Positions 54,691-63,900 of a DNA stretch of 64,000 nucleotides are shown piece by piece; position 1 is the stretch's first letter, and each line of letters begins with the position of its first letter. The stretch is taken from contig NZ_CP011273.1 of assembly GCF_001610895.1 (NCBI RefSeq), positions 4,340,001 through 4,404,000 on the forward strand. Direction: 5' to 3'. This stretch comes from Planctomyces sp. SH-PL62. Its GTDB lineage: Bacteria > Planctomycetota > Planctomycetia > Isosphaerales > Isosphaeraceae. The position numbers were made by a program, and so were the translations under genes. The notes below the pieces were generated by a model, which did no database searches, had not been told where the DNA came from, and worked only from the letters and a program-made list of their open reading frames with translations.

Positions 54691-57600
54691 TCAGGCTCCC
54701 GGCTTCGCGACGGCGGCCGTCCAAGGCAGGGGCGTCCGGGGCCGCCGCGAGGCGAACGCCGCGAGGCCGAGCGCCACGCCCAGCCCCGCCATTGAGACGA
54801 GCAGGCCGAGCCGGAACGATCGCGGCTCGTAACTGTAGACGAGGTGATGCGTCCCCGACTCGACGGCGGCCCCGCGCATCATGCGGTTCACGCGGTACAC
54901 CGGCGAGGGCTGGCCGTCGATGGTCAGCTTCCAGCCCGGATAATAAACGTCGGCCAGGACGACGATCCCCGGCGCATCCAGGGTGACGTCCAACTCCACT
55001 CGGTCCGAGCGTGGATAGCCGACCTTCACCACTTCCGACGGTCGGGAGACCCCCCCGCGCGTGAACGGGGCGAGGGCCGCCGCGTCGTCGTTCTCGACCC
55101 AGGCGATCTGCCTCGGGTCGTAGGAGATCATCGTCGGGTCGCGCCAGATCGGGTCGTTGTCGTCGTACATGATCTCCATCATGGGGCCGCTGCGGGCCTC
55201 GGGCGACATACCTCTCAGCGTCGTCAGCCCCTTGGCCCGATGGACGACCCAGGCCCTCGGAAACTGGTTGAGGTTGCGACGGATCTGGTAATCCTTGGTT
55301 TTCACCCAGTCCTCGGCCTGCTTGCGCGATTCGGGCGAGTCGGTTTTGCCGGGCCTGGGGTGGATGATCTCGGTGTCGGCGAGGAACGCGGCGAAGCCCC
55401 GATTTTCGTCGAGCCAGTCGTTCGTGTAGGAGGGGAGGATGAAGTACCGCGTGTTCCACATATCGAACGAGCGGCGGGGGAAATAGACCACCTTCTGGCC
55501 GGGCGTGATCCCGATGCTGCGGGCGAACTCGGGCGAGGTGGAGAAGAGCCAACCCCCGAAATACCACTCGTAGTCGTACAACTCGGCGACGCCGATCGTG
55601 TGCGTGTACTCGACCCCCAGCGTGATCCCGTACTTGGGCTGGATCGTCGCTCGTTCCCATTCCATGAAGTCGCGGACGCGGTCGTCGGAAGCGGACTCGA
55701 TCCACCCAGCGGGATTCCAGATCGGCGAGCGATGGATGCGATAAGGTCCATCCGACGGCCTGGCCGCCTCGGCGGCCTTGATGACGCCGAGGACCTCGGG
55801 CTCCACCTCGAACAGCTCCTGGGGCGCGGTGGCGATCATACGCCGGTTGGCCAATCCGAGGTCGAGCGTGACCAGCAAGAGCACCGCCGCACACGCCAGG
55901 CCGGGACGACGAGGGCGCAGCGCGACGAGACCCAGGGTCGCGGCGAAGACGAGAACCCCCTGGCCGAGCGCACGTCGGGTCTCGCCATAGGCCGCGACCG
56001 GGTCGAACGGGCCGAACGAGCTGGAGAGCTGCGCCCCCTCGAAGACCTTCAGGATCGGGCCGCGCGCGGACAGCCATCCCAGAAGGCAGGCCGAAGAGAG
56101 GCTGAGGAGCACGACGGTCGACCTACGGAGCCTCCGTTCCCGGCCTCGCCCCAGGTCGTCCCAGCCGAACCCGGCCAGCGCGGCGATCCCCAGGATCGAG
56201 AAGGTCATCAGCTTGCTCGGGAAGCGGAACTGGCGGAACCCGGGCAGGAACGTGGTCATCGCCCAGTAGACGCCGCCGTCGCCGTCGCGGAGGTGTCCGT
56301 CTTTCCTCAGCGGCGGATCGTTGGGTGGGTCGAACGGCCCGATGCCCGGGTAGCCGACGCCGAGGGTCGAATTCGCGAATCGCGAGGCCCAGATCGGGCT
56401 GCTGAACTCGCCGAAGCTGCCGAGCAGCGTGACCACCACGATCCAGGAGAGCCAGACCCGCGCCGCATCGCCCCGACGGAACGCGACCGCGGCCAAAGCC
56501 AGCAGGATCACCGCCCCGCCCATGTAAAGCGAAGGGACCCAAACCTTGCTGCGGTCCGCCGAGATCTTGACGAGGTCGACCCAGCTGGCGTTGCCGTCGA
56601 AGTAGGACCCGAAGACGTTGGGCCAGAGCATCTCGACCAGACGAAACGGCTCGACGCTGAACGGGTAGATCTCGTGGGGCCCGCCCGCCGCCGCACGAGT
56701 CGTCTGTTGCGTGAACTCGACCACGGGGAGGAGCTGCGCGGCGGTCAGCGCCCCCGCCAGCGCCCCGGCGACCCCCAGGCCCATCGCCAGCCGCCACACG
56801 GTCCGTCGCTCCCGCGTCGGCTTCTTCCGGACGAAGTAGATCGCCAGGACGATCGCCCAGACGACCGGCACCACGGCCGGCGCCCAGAGCATCCAGGGGA
56901 GCGGGGGCGTGGGCTTGTCGGGAAGCTTGGCGGGGCGGAGGCTCGGCAAGACTCGCGCCAGCTCCAGGGTCGCCATCGTCCAGATCCCGGCGACGAGCAA
57001 CCCGAGCAGGATCGCTCGCCAGGGAAGCGCCGTGCGCGTCGTCGAAGGCTCGGGCGGCTGGGCTTCGCGGAAGCCGCGACCCGAGGTCCAGGCCGCGCCC
57101 GCCGCGTAGGCTAGCGCGCAAAGCCCCATCAAGTAGGCGGACTGGGGATCGCCGCCGAGCGTCTGCATCGCCAGCACGACCGCCAGGCCGAGGACGGCCC
57201 ACCGCGACCCGTCGCGGATCCATCGGTCCACCGCGAGGAAGCCCAAAGGCAGCCACGCCGCGCCCACCAGATAGATGATGTTGCAGTACTGGAACAGGAT
57301 CGGCCCGCAGAACGAGTACGACAGCGCGCTCAGCCCCGCGCCGGTCCAGCTCACCTTCCAGGAACGCATCAGGGCGAGCATCGCCGCGAAGGCCAGCGCC
57401 ACATGGCCGACGATGTAGAGGCGAGCGGCCCAGGCGTAGGGGAGGACGGCGTACACGACCTTGCCGGGATAGAGGACGGCGGCCGTGGGATTGCCCATGA
57501 GAGGCATCCCGGAGTTTTCTTCGGGCTCCCAGAGCGGCCAGCGACCCGCGTCCCACTCGCGCTGCACGCGCTCGTAGAGGGGGTAATAGAAATGGGCCGC

Positions 57601-57714
57601 GTCGCGGTAGGCGAACTGGTGGCCGTCGAGGAGGACTCGATGGAAGCAGGCGAGCAGCAGCGCCGCCAGGCAACCGAACACGAGGAGCTTGGCGATCAGG
57701 GAGTCGCGAGTCAT
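54691..57714 (-). CDS. YfhO-type large membrane protein
   Basis: Encodes 1007 residues. The first segment after a short N-terminus contains YRDAAHFYYPLYERV, and about a dozen hydrophobic segments follow up to about residue 620. The C-terminal soluble part ends with a beta-rich domain and a final transmembrane segment (LGLLVSMAGLGVALGLAAFA). This plan matches YfhO, a membrane GT-C-type protein linked in Gram-positive bacteria to glycosylation of lipoteichoic acid. The role in a Gram-negative-type planctomycete is unknown. It is co-transcribed with the secreted protein gene downstream. Confidence 0.8.
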   Translation of the reverse strand: MTRDSLIAKLLVFGCLAALLLACFHRVLLDGHQFAYRDAAHFYYPLYERVQREWDAGRWPLWEPEENSGMPLMGNPTAAVLYPGKVVYAVLPYAWAARLYIVGHVALAFAAMLALMRSWKVSWTGAGLSALSYSFCGPILFQYCNIIYLVGAAWLPLGFLAVDRWIRDGSRWAVLGLAVVLAMQTLGGDPQSAYLMGLCALAYAAGAAWTSGRGFREAQPPEPSTTRTALPWRAILLGLLVAGIWTMATLELARVLPSLRPAKLPDKPTPPLPWMLWAPAVVPVVWAIVLAIYFVRKKPTRERRTVWRLAMGLGVAGALAGALTAAQLLPVVEFTQQTTRAAAGGPHEIYPFSVEPFRLVEMLWPNVFGSYFDGNASWVDLVKISADRSKVWVPSLYMGGAVILLALAAVAFRRGDAARVWLSWIVVVTLLGSFGEFSSPIWASRFANSTLGVGYPGIGPFDPPNDPPLRKDGHLRDGDGGVYWAMTTFLPGFRQFRFPSKLMTFSILGIAALAGFGWDDLGRGRERRLRRSTVVLLSLSSACLLGWLSARGPILKVFEGAQLSSSFGPFDPVAAYGETRRALGQGVLVFAATLGLVALRPRRPGLACAAVLLLVTLDLGLANRRMIATAPQELFEVEPEVLGVIKAAEAARPSDGPYRIHRSPIWNPAGWIESASDDRVRDFMEWERATIQPKYGITLGVEYTHTIGVAELYDYEWYFGGWLFSTSPEFARSIGITPGQKVVYFPRRSFDMWNTRYFILPSYTNDWLDENRGFAAFLADTEIIHPRPGKTDSPESRKQAEDWVKTKDYQIRRNLNQFPRAWVVHRAKGLTTLRGMSPEARSGPMMEIMYDDNDPIWRDPTMISYDPRQIAWVENDDAAALAPFTRGGVSRPSEVVKVGYPRSDRVELDVTLDAPGIVVLADVYYPGWKLTIDGQPSPVYRVNRMMRGAAVESGTHHLVYSYEPRSFRLGLLVSMAGLGVALGLAAFASRRPRTPLPWTAAVAKPGA

Positions 57715-57837
57715 GAAGGCGTCTCGAGGCCCGAGGGGAAGGCTGAGGCGTTGTCGCGGGCGATTCGAGCCTATCCTACCACGTCACCAACCCGGAGTCG
57801 CATCCGGCGACCGTCGTTGCAACGCTCCGCGCGCGGG

Positions 57838-57879
57838 GACGCCCGCCGGGCCCGGTTTCACTCGGGCGCGGCGGGCGTC
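57838..57879 (-). terminator. Hairpin after the dihaem peroxidase gene
   Basis: The outer stem is 11 bp and perfect (57838-57848 with 57869-57879, GACGCCCGCCG). A G-G mismatch leads to a 5-bp inner stem (57850-57854 with 57863-57867) and an 8-base loop. It lies 32 bases after the stop on the minus strand. No T-run follows. Confidence 0.5.
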
Positions 57880-57910
57880 GTGGGGCGTCCGAGGATTCAC
57901 GATCCCGCGA

Positions 57911-59209
57911 TCAGCCGCCGGGAGGCGTCAACGCGGCGACCGGGTCGGGGCAGGTGCCGTCGGGGTTGTCTGGCAGCTTGGCCGGGAGCAGCTCGGCTGT
58001 CGACTTCACCTCGCCGGTGAGGGCCCTCATGAAGGCGATGACGTCGGCGATCTCCTGGGGGGTCAGCTTCAGGGGGACCATGTCCTTGTCGAGCGACGGG
58101 TTCGGGGTGCCGCCCTTGTTGTAGTGGTCCATGACCTCTTCGAGCGTCTTCATGCTTCCGTCGTGCATGTACGGGGCGGTGAGTTCCACGTTGCGGACGG
58201 TCGGGGTCTTGAAGGCGCCCAGGCTGTGGTCCCCCTTCTGACCGATCGGCTCGGGGGCCCAGCGACCGGGATCGTCGTGCTGTTTCTTGGCCTCGTTCCA
58301 GCCGATGCCCAGGTTATGGAATTCCTCGTCCGTGAAATTGGCGCCGACGTGGCAGAGGGTGCACTTGGCTTTCTGGAGTTCGACCGTCGGCTCGTACTCG
58401 TCTTCGGGGTCGAGCCGGAGGCCGAAGAGCACCATCCCGCGCTTCTCGCTCTCATTCAGGACGTCGTACTCGCCGTGGATGTAGCGGTCGTATTTCGAGT
58501 TGCCGGAGAGGGCCGCGACCCGCTCGAAGGTGGCGATGGCCTTGGCCATGCCGTCGAGGGTGACGTCGGTGCCGAACACCTTGCGGAACCACTGCCGGTA
58601 CTCGGGGACCTCGCGAAGCCGCTTGACGATCTGCTCGTGCTTCTGCTCGCCCATCTCGATCGGGTTGACCATCGGGCCTTGCGCCTGGCCCTCCAGGCTC
58701 GGGGAGCGACCGTCCCAGAACATGTGCTTGCCGTAGGCCGTGTTGAAGACCGTGGGGGAGTTGCGATTTCCGCGCTGGCCGTCGATGCCGGCCGAGACCC
58801 GGCCGCCGTCGCTCCAGCCCTTGTCCGGGTTGTGGCAGGTCGCGCAACTCACGCTCCCGTCGAGCGAGACGCGAGGGTCGAAGTAGAGGAGGCGGCCCAG
58901 TTCGTACTTGCCCTTGGTGATCGGGTTGGAGAGCGGGACGACGCTCTTGGGGGTCAGCGGCGGAAGGCCCTTGGGGACGACGACCTCGAGCGGCTCGTCG
59001 TCGATCAGGCTCGGATCCGAACGCTGATAGAGGAACTCGGCGGGGTTGGCCGGATCTTCATCGGGGGGCTTGTTCGGCTCGTCCTGGAGCATCGCGAGGA
59101 TGCGCGGGCCCCCCTTGGCGGCGGCCTGCATGGACTGCTGGAGGAGGGCCGATCCCGCGAGCAGCAGCACGCCGGGGACCAGCAGCGGACGCAATCTCGA
59201 CATCGTCAT
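57911..59209 (-). CDS. MauG/cytochrome c peroxidase-type dihaem protein
   Basis: Encodes 432 residues from the ATG at 59209, which has GGAG 7 bases upstream. After a signal or anchor segment (LLVPGVLLLAGSALL) come two c-type haem sites, SCATCH and CTLCH, with the family blocks LGRLLYFDPRVS, NSPTVFNTAYG and FKTPTVRNV and a terminal helix. Cytochrome c peroxidases reduce H2O2; MauG-type enzymes oxidise protein residues. Which applies cannot be read off here. A ferredoxin gene is located 112 bases upstream on the same strand. Confidence 0.88.
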   Translation of the reverse strand: MTMSRLRPLLVPGVLLLAGSALLQQSMQAAAKGGPRILAMLQDEPNKPPDEDPANPAEFLYQRSDPSLIDDEPLEVVVPKGLPPLTPKSVVPLSNPITKGKYELGRLLYFDPRVSLDGSVSCATCHNPDKGWSDGGRVSAGIDGQRGNRNSPTVFNTAYGKHMFWDGRSPSLEGQAQGPMVNPIEMGEQKHEQIVKRLREVPEYRQWFRKVFGTDVTLDGMAKAIATFERVAALSGNSKYDRYIHGEYDVLNESEKRGMVLFGLRLDPEDEYEPTVELQKAKCTLCHVGANFTDEEFHNLGIGWNEAKKQHDDPGRWAPEPIGQKGDHSLGAFKTPTVRNVELTAPYMHDGSMKTLEEVMDHYNKGGTPNPSLDKDMVPLKLTPQEIADVIAFMRALTGEVKSTAELLPAKLPDNPDGTCPDPVAALTPPGG

Positions 59210-59321
59210 CAAGGGGCTCCGGATGGAAGGGGTGCCGAGCAGGTCCGCGTCGTCGCGGCTCGCGACTTCTCGCCAGCCGTCGCGACGGCGAACCCCGGGC
59301 GGCCGGCTCGTGGCCGCCACG

Positions 59322-59693
59322 TCATTTCCGTTTCTTCGCGAGGAACTCCTCGGCGTTGCGAAGGGCCTGGTCCACCAGGTCGTCCCACGCCTCGTCGATG
59401 TATCGGGGCGGGCCCCCCTTGGCCGCGACGTGGGACGCCACGTCCGCAGTGTCGACCATCTCGATCGCGTCCCAGGGGCAGATTTGCTGGCAGTGCTTGC
59501 AACCGATGCAGCGATCCAGATCGATGTCGCAGAAGCCCATCAGGCCCGGATGGTCCTCGCCGGCGACCTTGTAGATGCACTCGACGGGGCAGATTTCCAG
59601 GCAGGCGTCGCAGCCTGTGCAGCCGTCGGCGTTGATCACCGCGAGGATTTTGGGGATGACTTTCCGAGGTTTTTGAGCGAGCGACGCCGACAT
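59322..59693 (-). CDS. 2[4Fe-4S] ferredoxin-like protein
   Basis: Encodes 123 residues from the ATG at 59693, with AAGGA 7 bases before it; a further ATG seven codons upstream has no such site. Two clusters are specified by C25-x2-C28-x2-C31-x3-C35 and C62-x2-C65-x2-C68-x3-C72, with additional Cys39 and Cys55. The loop between the two sets is longer than in clostridial ferredoxins. A C-terminal extension of about 45 residues (ending in LRNAEEFLAKKRK) is charged and helical. A strong promoter lies upstream. It may pass electrons to the neighbouring dihaem protein only if an export route exists, which is not seen. Confidence 0.88.
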   Translation of the reverse strand: MSASLAQKPRKVIPKILAVINADGCTGCDACLEICPVECIYKVAGEDHPGLMGFCDIDLDRCIGCKHCQQICPWDAIEMVDTADVASHVAAKGGPPRYIDEAWDDLVDQALRNAEEFLAKKRK

Positions 59694-59815
59694 CGCCGTC
59701 CTTCCCGAAAACACGGACGCCGCAGCCGATCCCCCCTCCCGAGGGAGGCGGGGCGGCCCGCCGAACCTCGCGTCGACATTCGCCGCGAGCCCGGACTCGC
59801 CAGGCGGCCGAATCT

Positions 59816-59845
59816 CTTATATCGTACCGGAGAGGCCCTTATCAA
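59816..59845 (-). promoter_or_regulatory. Sigma70-type promoter of the ferredoxin gene with an adjoining dyad
   Basis: On the minus strand TTGATA (59840-59845) and TATAAG (59816-59821) are separated by 18 bases. Transcription would start near 59808, giving a leader of about 115 bases. The inverted repeat AGAAT-C-ATTCT (59845-59855) touches the -35 box and could be an operator. Confidence 0.6.
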
Positions 59846-59899
59846 GAATCATTCTCGATCCCCGGCCGGCATCGGACCGGGGCGAACCGGAGCGCGACC

Positions 59900-60307
59900 T
59901 TGAAACAGACGCCGAGGACGGGCCTGACGGGCGAGATGATCGTCGAGGTCGTGGAGGAGAACTGCATCAACTTCGCCGACGGCCGAATGCCGGCGGTCCT
60001 GTCGACGCCCTGGCTCGTGGCGTACCTCGAATTCGTCGCCCGAGACGCGCTGGCGGTCTGCCTGGAGGACCACGAGCGGAGCGTCGGCGCGCTGGTCGAG
60101 ATCGAGCACCTGGCCCCGAGCCCGATCGGCGCAAGGGTGACGTGCCGGGCTCGCGTGATCCACGTCGACGGCCCGATCGTGACGTTCCACATCGAGGCGT
60201 TCGACGAGACCGAGGCGGTCGCCCGGGGCCTCCACAAGCGCCGGGTCATCGACGCCGACCGATTCGCCCGTCGGGTCGAGAAAAAGCGCAGGCCCGCCGG
60301 CTCATGA
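59900..60307 (+). CDS. FlK-type hotdog thioesterase
   Basis: Encodes 135 residues from a TTG, supported by GGAG 7 bases upstream. It is a small hotdog fold. Thr36, Glu44 and His70 reproduce exactly the spacing (T-x7-E-x25-H) of the catalytic triad of the fluoroacetyl-CoA thioesterase FlK (Thr42, Glu50, His76). The acyl-CoA substrate here is unknown; fluoroacetyl-CoA is unlikely. The end overlaps the convergent carbonic anhydrase-like gene by 6 bp, an antiparallel overlap of stop regions. Confidence 0.8.
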   Translation: MKQTPRTGLTGEMIVEVVEENCINFADGRMPAVLSTPWLVAYLEFVARDALAVCLEDHERSVGALVEIEHLAPSPIGARVTCRARVIHVDGPIVTFHIEAFDETEAVARGLHKRRVIDADRFARRVEKKRRPAGS

Positions 60308-60856
60308 GGGCTCGGGCTCCGCGTGGTCGGCCGCGACGAACGGCGGGAATTCGCCCGCGCGATGCCGTCGGGCGAGGTCGCGGTAGTGCCTCCAGGACTG
60401 CTCGAGCTTCCACTGCGTCGACTCGCCGAGGAGCCGAAGGACGCGCGCCGGCGAGCCGACGACGAGCGAGCCGGGGGGGATTTCCATGTTCTCCAGTAGG
60501 AGCGCGCCGGCCCCGACCACCGACCCCGCCCCGACCTTTGAACCGTTGAGCAGGACGGCCCCCATGCCGATGAGGCAGTCGTCCTCGACGCGGCAGCCGT
60601 GAAGGATCGCCCGGTGGCCGACGGTCACGCGGTTGCCGACGACGCACGGCGCCCCGGGGTCGGCGTGGATCATCGTCAGGTCCTGGATGTTGGTCGACGC
60701 GCCGATGCGGATCTGCTCCGTATCGCCCCGGATGACGGCGTGATACCAGACGCTGGAATCGGGACCGATGTGGACGTCGCCCATCACGAACGCGCCGGGG
60801 GCGACGAAGGAGGCGGGGTCGATCTTTGGTTGCCCGGGACTTGATGAGTCGGCCAT
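60302..60856 (-). CDS. Gamma-carbonic anhydrase family protein (left-handed beta-helix)
   Basis: Encodes 184 residues. Hexapeptide-repeat turns such as IGPDSSVWYH, VGNRVTVGH and IPPGSLVVGSPARV form a left-handed beta-helix, and the C-terminal helix is YRDLARRHRAGEF. The metal histidines of the Cam/YrdA group are His64 (MIHADPG), His81 and His86 (GHRAILHGC). YrdA-like members bind zinc but often lack measurable activity. The gene is convergent with the thioesterase gene and divergent from the PSD1 gene. Confidence 0.88.
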   Translation of the reverse strand: MADSSSPGQPKIDPASFVAPGAFVMGDVHIGPDSSVWYHAVIRGDTEQIRIGASTNIQDLTMIHADPGAPCVVGNRVTVGHRAILHGCRVEDDCLIGMGAVLLNGSKVGAGSVVGAGALLLENMEIPPGSLVVGSPARVLRLLGESTQWKLEQSWRHYRDLARRHRAGEFPPFVAADHAEPEPS

Positions 60857-60933
60857 AATGATGAGTTGAGTCGTGAGCCGAACGATGCGACCCGTCTCGA
60901 TCCGCGAGACCGACCCGAGGAGCGCCTCCCCGC

Positions 60934-63900
60934 ATGCCTCCGTATCGATCCTTCGTCGCCGCGTTCTGTCTGGTCGTCGTCCTCGCGGCCCCGGCCGGGA
61001 AGGCCGAGCCCCCCTCGGTCGACTTCAGCCGCGACGTCCTCCCCATCCTCTCCGAAAATTGCCTCCTCTGCCACGGTCCTGACGCCGCCGCCCGCAAGGC
61101 CGACCTCCGCCTCGACGTGTCGGAGAGCGCCCTCCGCAAGGAGGAGCCGATCATCGTGCCCGGCGATCCCGAGGAGAGCGAGTTCCTCCGACGGCTCACG
61201 ACCGACGACGCCGACGAGAAGATGCCGCCGGCGAAATCGGGCAAGACGCTCACTCCCGAGCAGGTCGCGACCCTCACGAAGTGGGTCGAGGAAGGCGCGC
61301 GATGGGGCAAGCACTGGGCCTTCGACGCCCCCCGCCGGCCCGAACCGCCGGTCGTGCATCGTCCCGAATGGGTCCGCAACCCGATCGACCGCTTCGTGCT
61401 GGCCCGGCTGGAACGGGAAGGGATCGCGCCCGCCCCCGAGGCCGATCCCGCGACCCTGATCCGTCGGCTTTCGCTCGACCTCACGGGGCTGCCGCCGACC
61501 CTGGCCGAGATCGAGGCTTTCGCGTCCGATCCTGCGGCCGACGCCTACGAGAAGCTCGTCGACCGGCTGCTCGCGTCGCCGCGATACGGCGAGGCGATGG
61601 CGAGCGACTGGCTCGACGCCGCCCGCTACGCCGACACGAACGGCTATCAGAACGACTTCGCCCGGACGATGTGGCCATGGCGCGACTGGGTGGTCGCCGC
61701 CTTCAACCGAAATCAGCCTTTCGACCAGTTCGCGATTGAGCAGATCGCCGGCGACCGACTCCCGAATCCCAGCCTCGCCCAGAAGATCGCCACCGGCTTC
61801 AACCGCAACAACCGCACCGTCACCGAGGCCGGCTCGATCGACGAGGAGTATCGAATCGAGAACGCCGTCGACCGCGTGGAGACCACGTCCACCGTGTTCC
61901 TCGGGCTGACGATGGGTTGCGCCCGCTGCCACGACCACAAGTACGACCCGGTGACGCAGAAGGAGTTCTACGAGTTCCTCGGCTTCTTCAACAACTTGAA
62001 CGAGAAGGGCGTCTACACCGAGACTCGGGGCAACGTCCCGCCCCTGATCGCGGCTCCCTCGCCCGAGCAGCAGGCGCAGATGAAGGGGCTCGAAGCGGCG
62101 ATCGCCGAGGCTGCGGAGGTGGCCCGGAAGGCGGAAGCGGGCCTCGACGCCAAGCAGGCCGCCTGGGAGGAGACCGCGCGCGGCGAAGCCGTCCCGAGCG
62201 AGCCGATCGACTGGTCGCTCCGTTTCCCGCTCTCTGGCGACCTGGCGGGGGACGCCCCGGCCGGCGCGACGGCCTCGGGCTCCTTTCAAGGAGAAGGAGA
62301 GCCGATCTGGGTCGACGGCCCCATATCGCGCGGCCTGACGCTCGACGGGCGTCCTGAATCGTATGTCGAGGCCGGGCCCGGCCTCCCCCTCGAACCGACC
62401 TCGCCTTTCACCTTCGCCATGTGGGTGCGTCCGCTGGGCGACGGAGCCTGCCTGAGCAAGATGGACGAGCAGGCCGCCCATCGGGGTTACGACGTCTGCG
62501 TCCTGGAAGGCAAGATCACGGTCCATTTGATCCACTCCTGGCCCGGCGACGCAATCAAGGTCAAGACGAAGGAGCCGCTCCCTCGCGCCCCCTGGTCGCA
62601 CGTGGTCGTCGGCTACGATGGCTCGGGCAAGGCGCAGGGAGTGAAGATCCTCGTCGACGGCAAGGCCGCCGCAATCGAGGTCGAGGCCGACGCCCTCAAG
62701 AACACCCTCGCCACCGATCAGCCCCTGCGAATCGGCCGACGGACGACGGGCCTGCCGTTCCGGGGCGAGTTGGCCGACGTCCGCTTCTATAACCGGGACC
62801 TCTCGGCCGACGAGGTCCGTCGCCTGTTCGAGCGGCCGATCGTCGAGATCGCACGACTCTCCGACGCCGACAGGACCCCGATCCGCAGGGAGGTCCTGGC
62901 CCGATACTTCCGCGAAAGCGTGGACCGCGAACTTCCGCCGCTCGCCGCGCGGCTGGCACGGCTCCAGGGCGAGAAGGCGGAGGCCGAGAAGGCGATTCCG
63001 ACGGTGATGATCATGGAGGACGCGGCCGAGCCTCGACCGCTCCACCTGCTCAAGCGCGGCCAGTACGACCAGCCCGAGACGTCGGAGTCGCTGACGGCCG
63101 GCGTCCCCGCATGCCTCCCCCCCCTCCCCTCGGGCGTCGCCCCCGATCGCCTGGCGCTGGCCCGATGGCTGGTCGCCCCGGAGAATCCGCTCACGGCCCG
63201 CGTGACCGTCAACCGGATCTGGCAGCGTCACTTCGGCGAGGGCCTGGTCAAGTCGTCGGAAAACTTCGGACTCCAAAGTGAGCCTCCGACGCACCCCATG
63301 CTCCTGGATTGGCTGGCGACGGAACTGGTCCGCGGGGGCTGGGATCTCAAACACCTGCACCGGCTGATCGTCACGAGCGCCGCTTACCGGCAGTCGTCCC
63401 GGGTGCCGGCCGAGCTGGTTCAGCGCGACCCGGAGAATCGACTCCTCGCCCGCGGCCCGCGATTCCGACTGGGCGCGGAAGCGGTCCGCGATAACGTGCT
63501 GGCGATCTCGGGCTTGCTCGCCTCGCGATTCGGCGGCCCATCCGACAAGCCGTACCAGCCCGCCGGGCTGTGGGAGGAACTGGCCGGAGGCGCGGGAGAA
63601 GGCCCCTACATCCAGGACAAGGGGGAGGGACTCTACCGTCGCAGCCTCTACATCTACCGGAAGCGGACGGTCCCCCACCCCGTCATGGCCACCTTCGACG
63701 CTCCCAGCCGTGAGATCTGCCAGGTCAAGCGGGATCGGACCAATACGCCCCTGCAGGCGCTGGAGCTGCTCAACGACGTGGTCTACGTCGAGGCCGCGCG
63801 GAGCCTGGCCACCCTGATGCTCGAGAAGGGGGGATCGACGCCGGAGGACCGCATCGCCTACGCCTTCCGACGCGCGACCGCGAGGGAACCGAACCAGAAC

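Noticed and set aside
59842-59860. A full Fur box in the ferredoxin promoter region
   Set aside because: Only one half resembles the consensus; the other half does not, so only the short dyad is reported.
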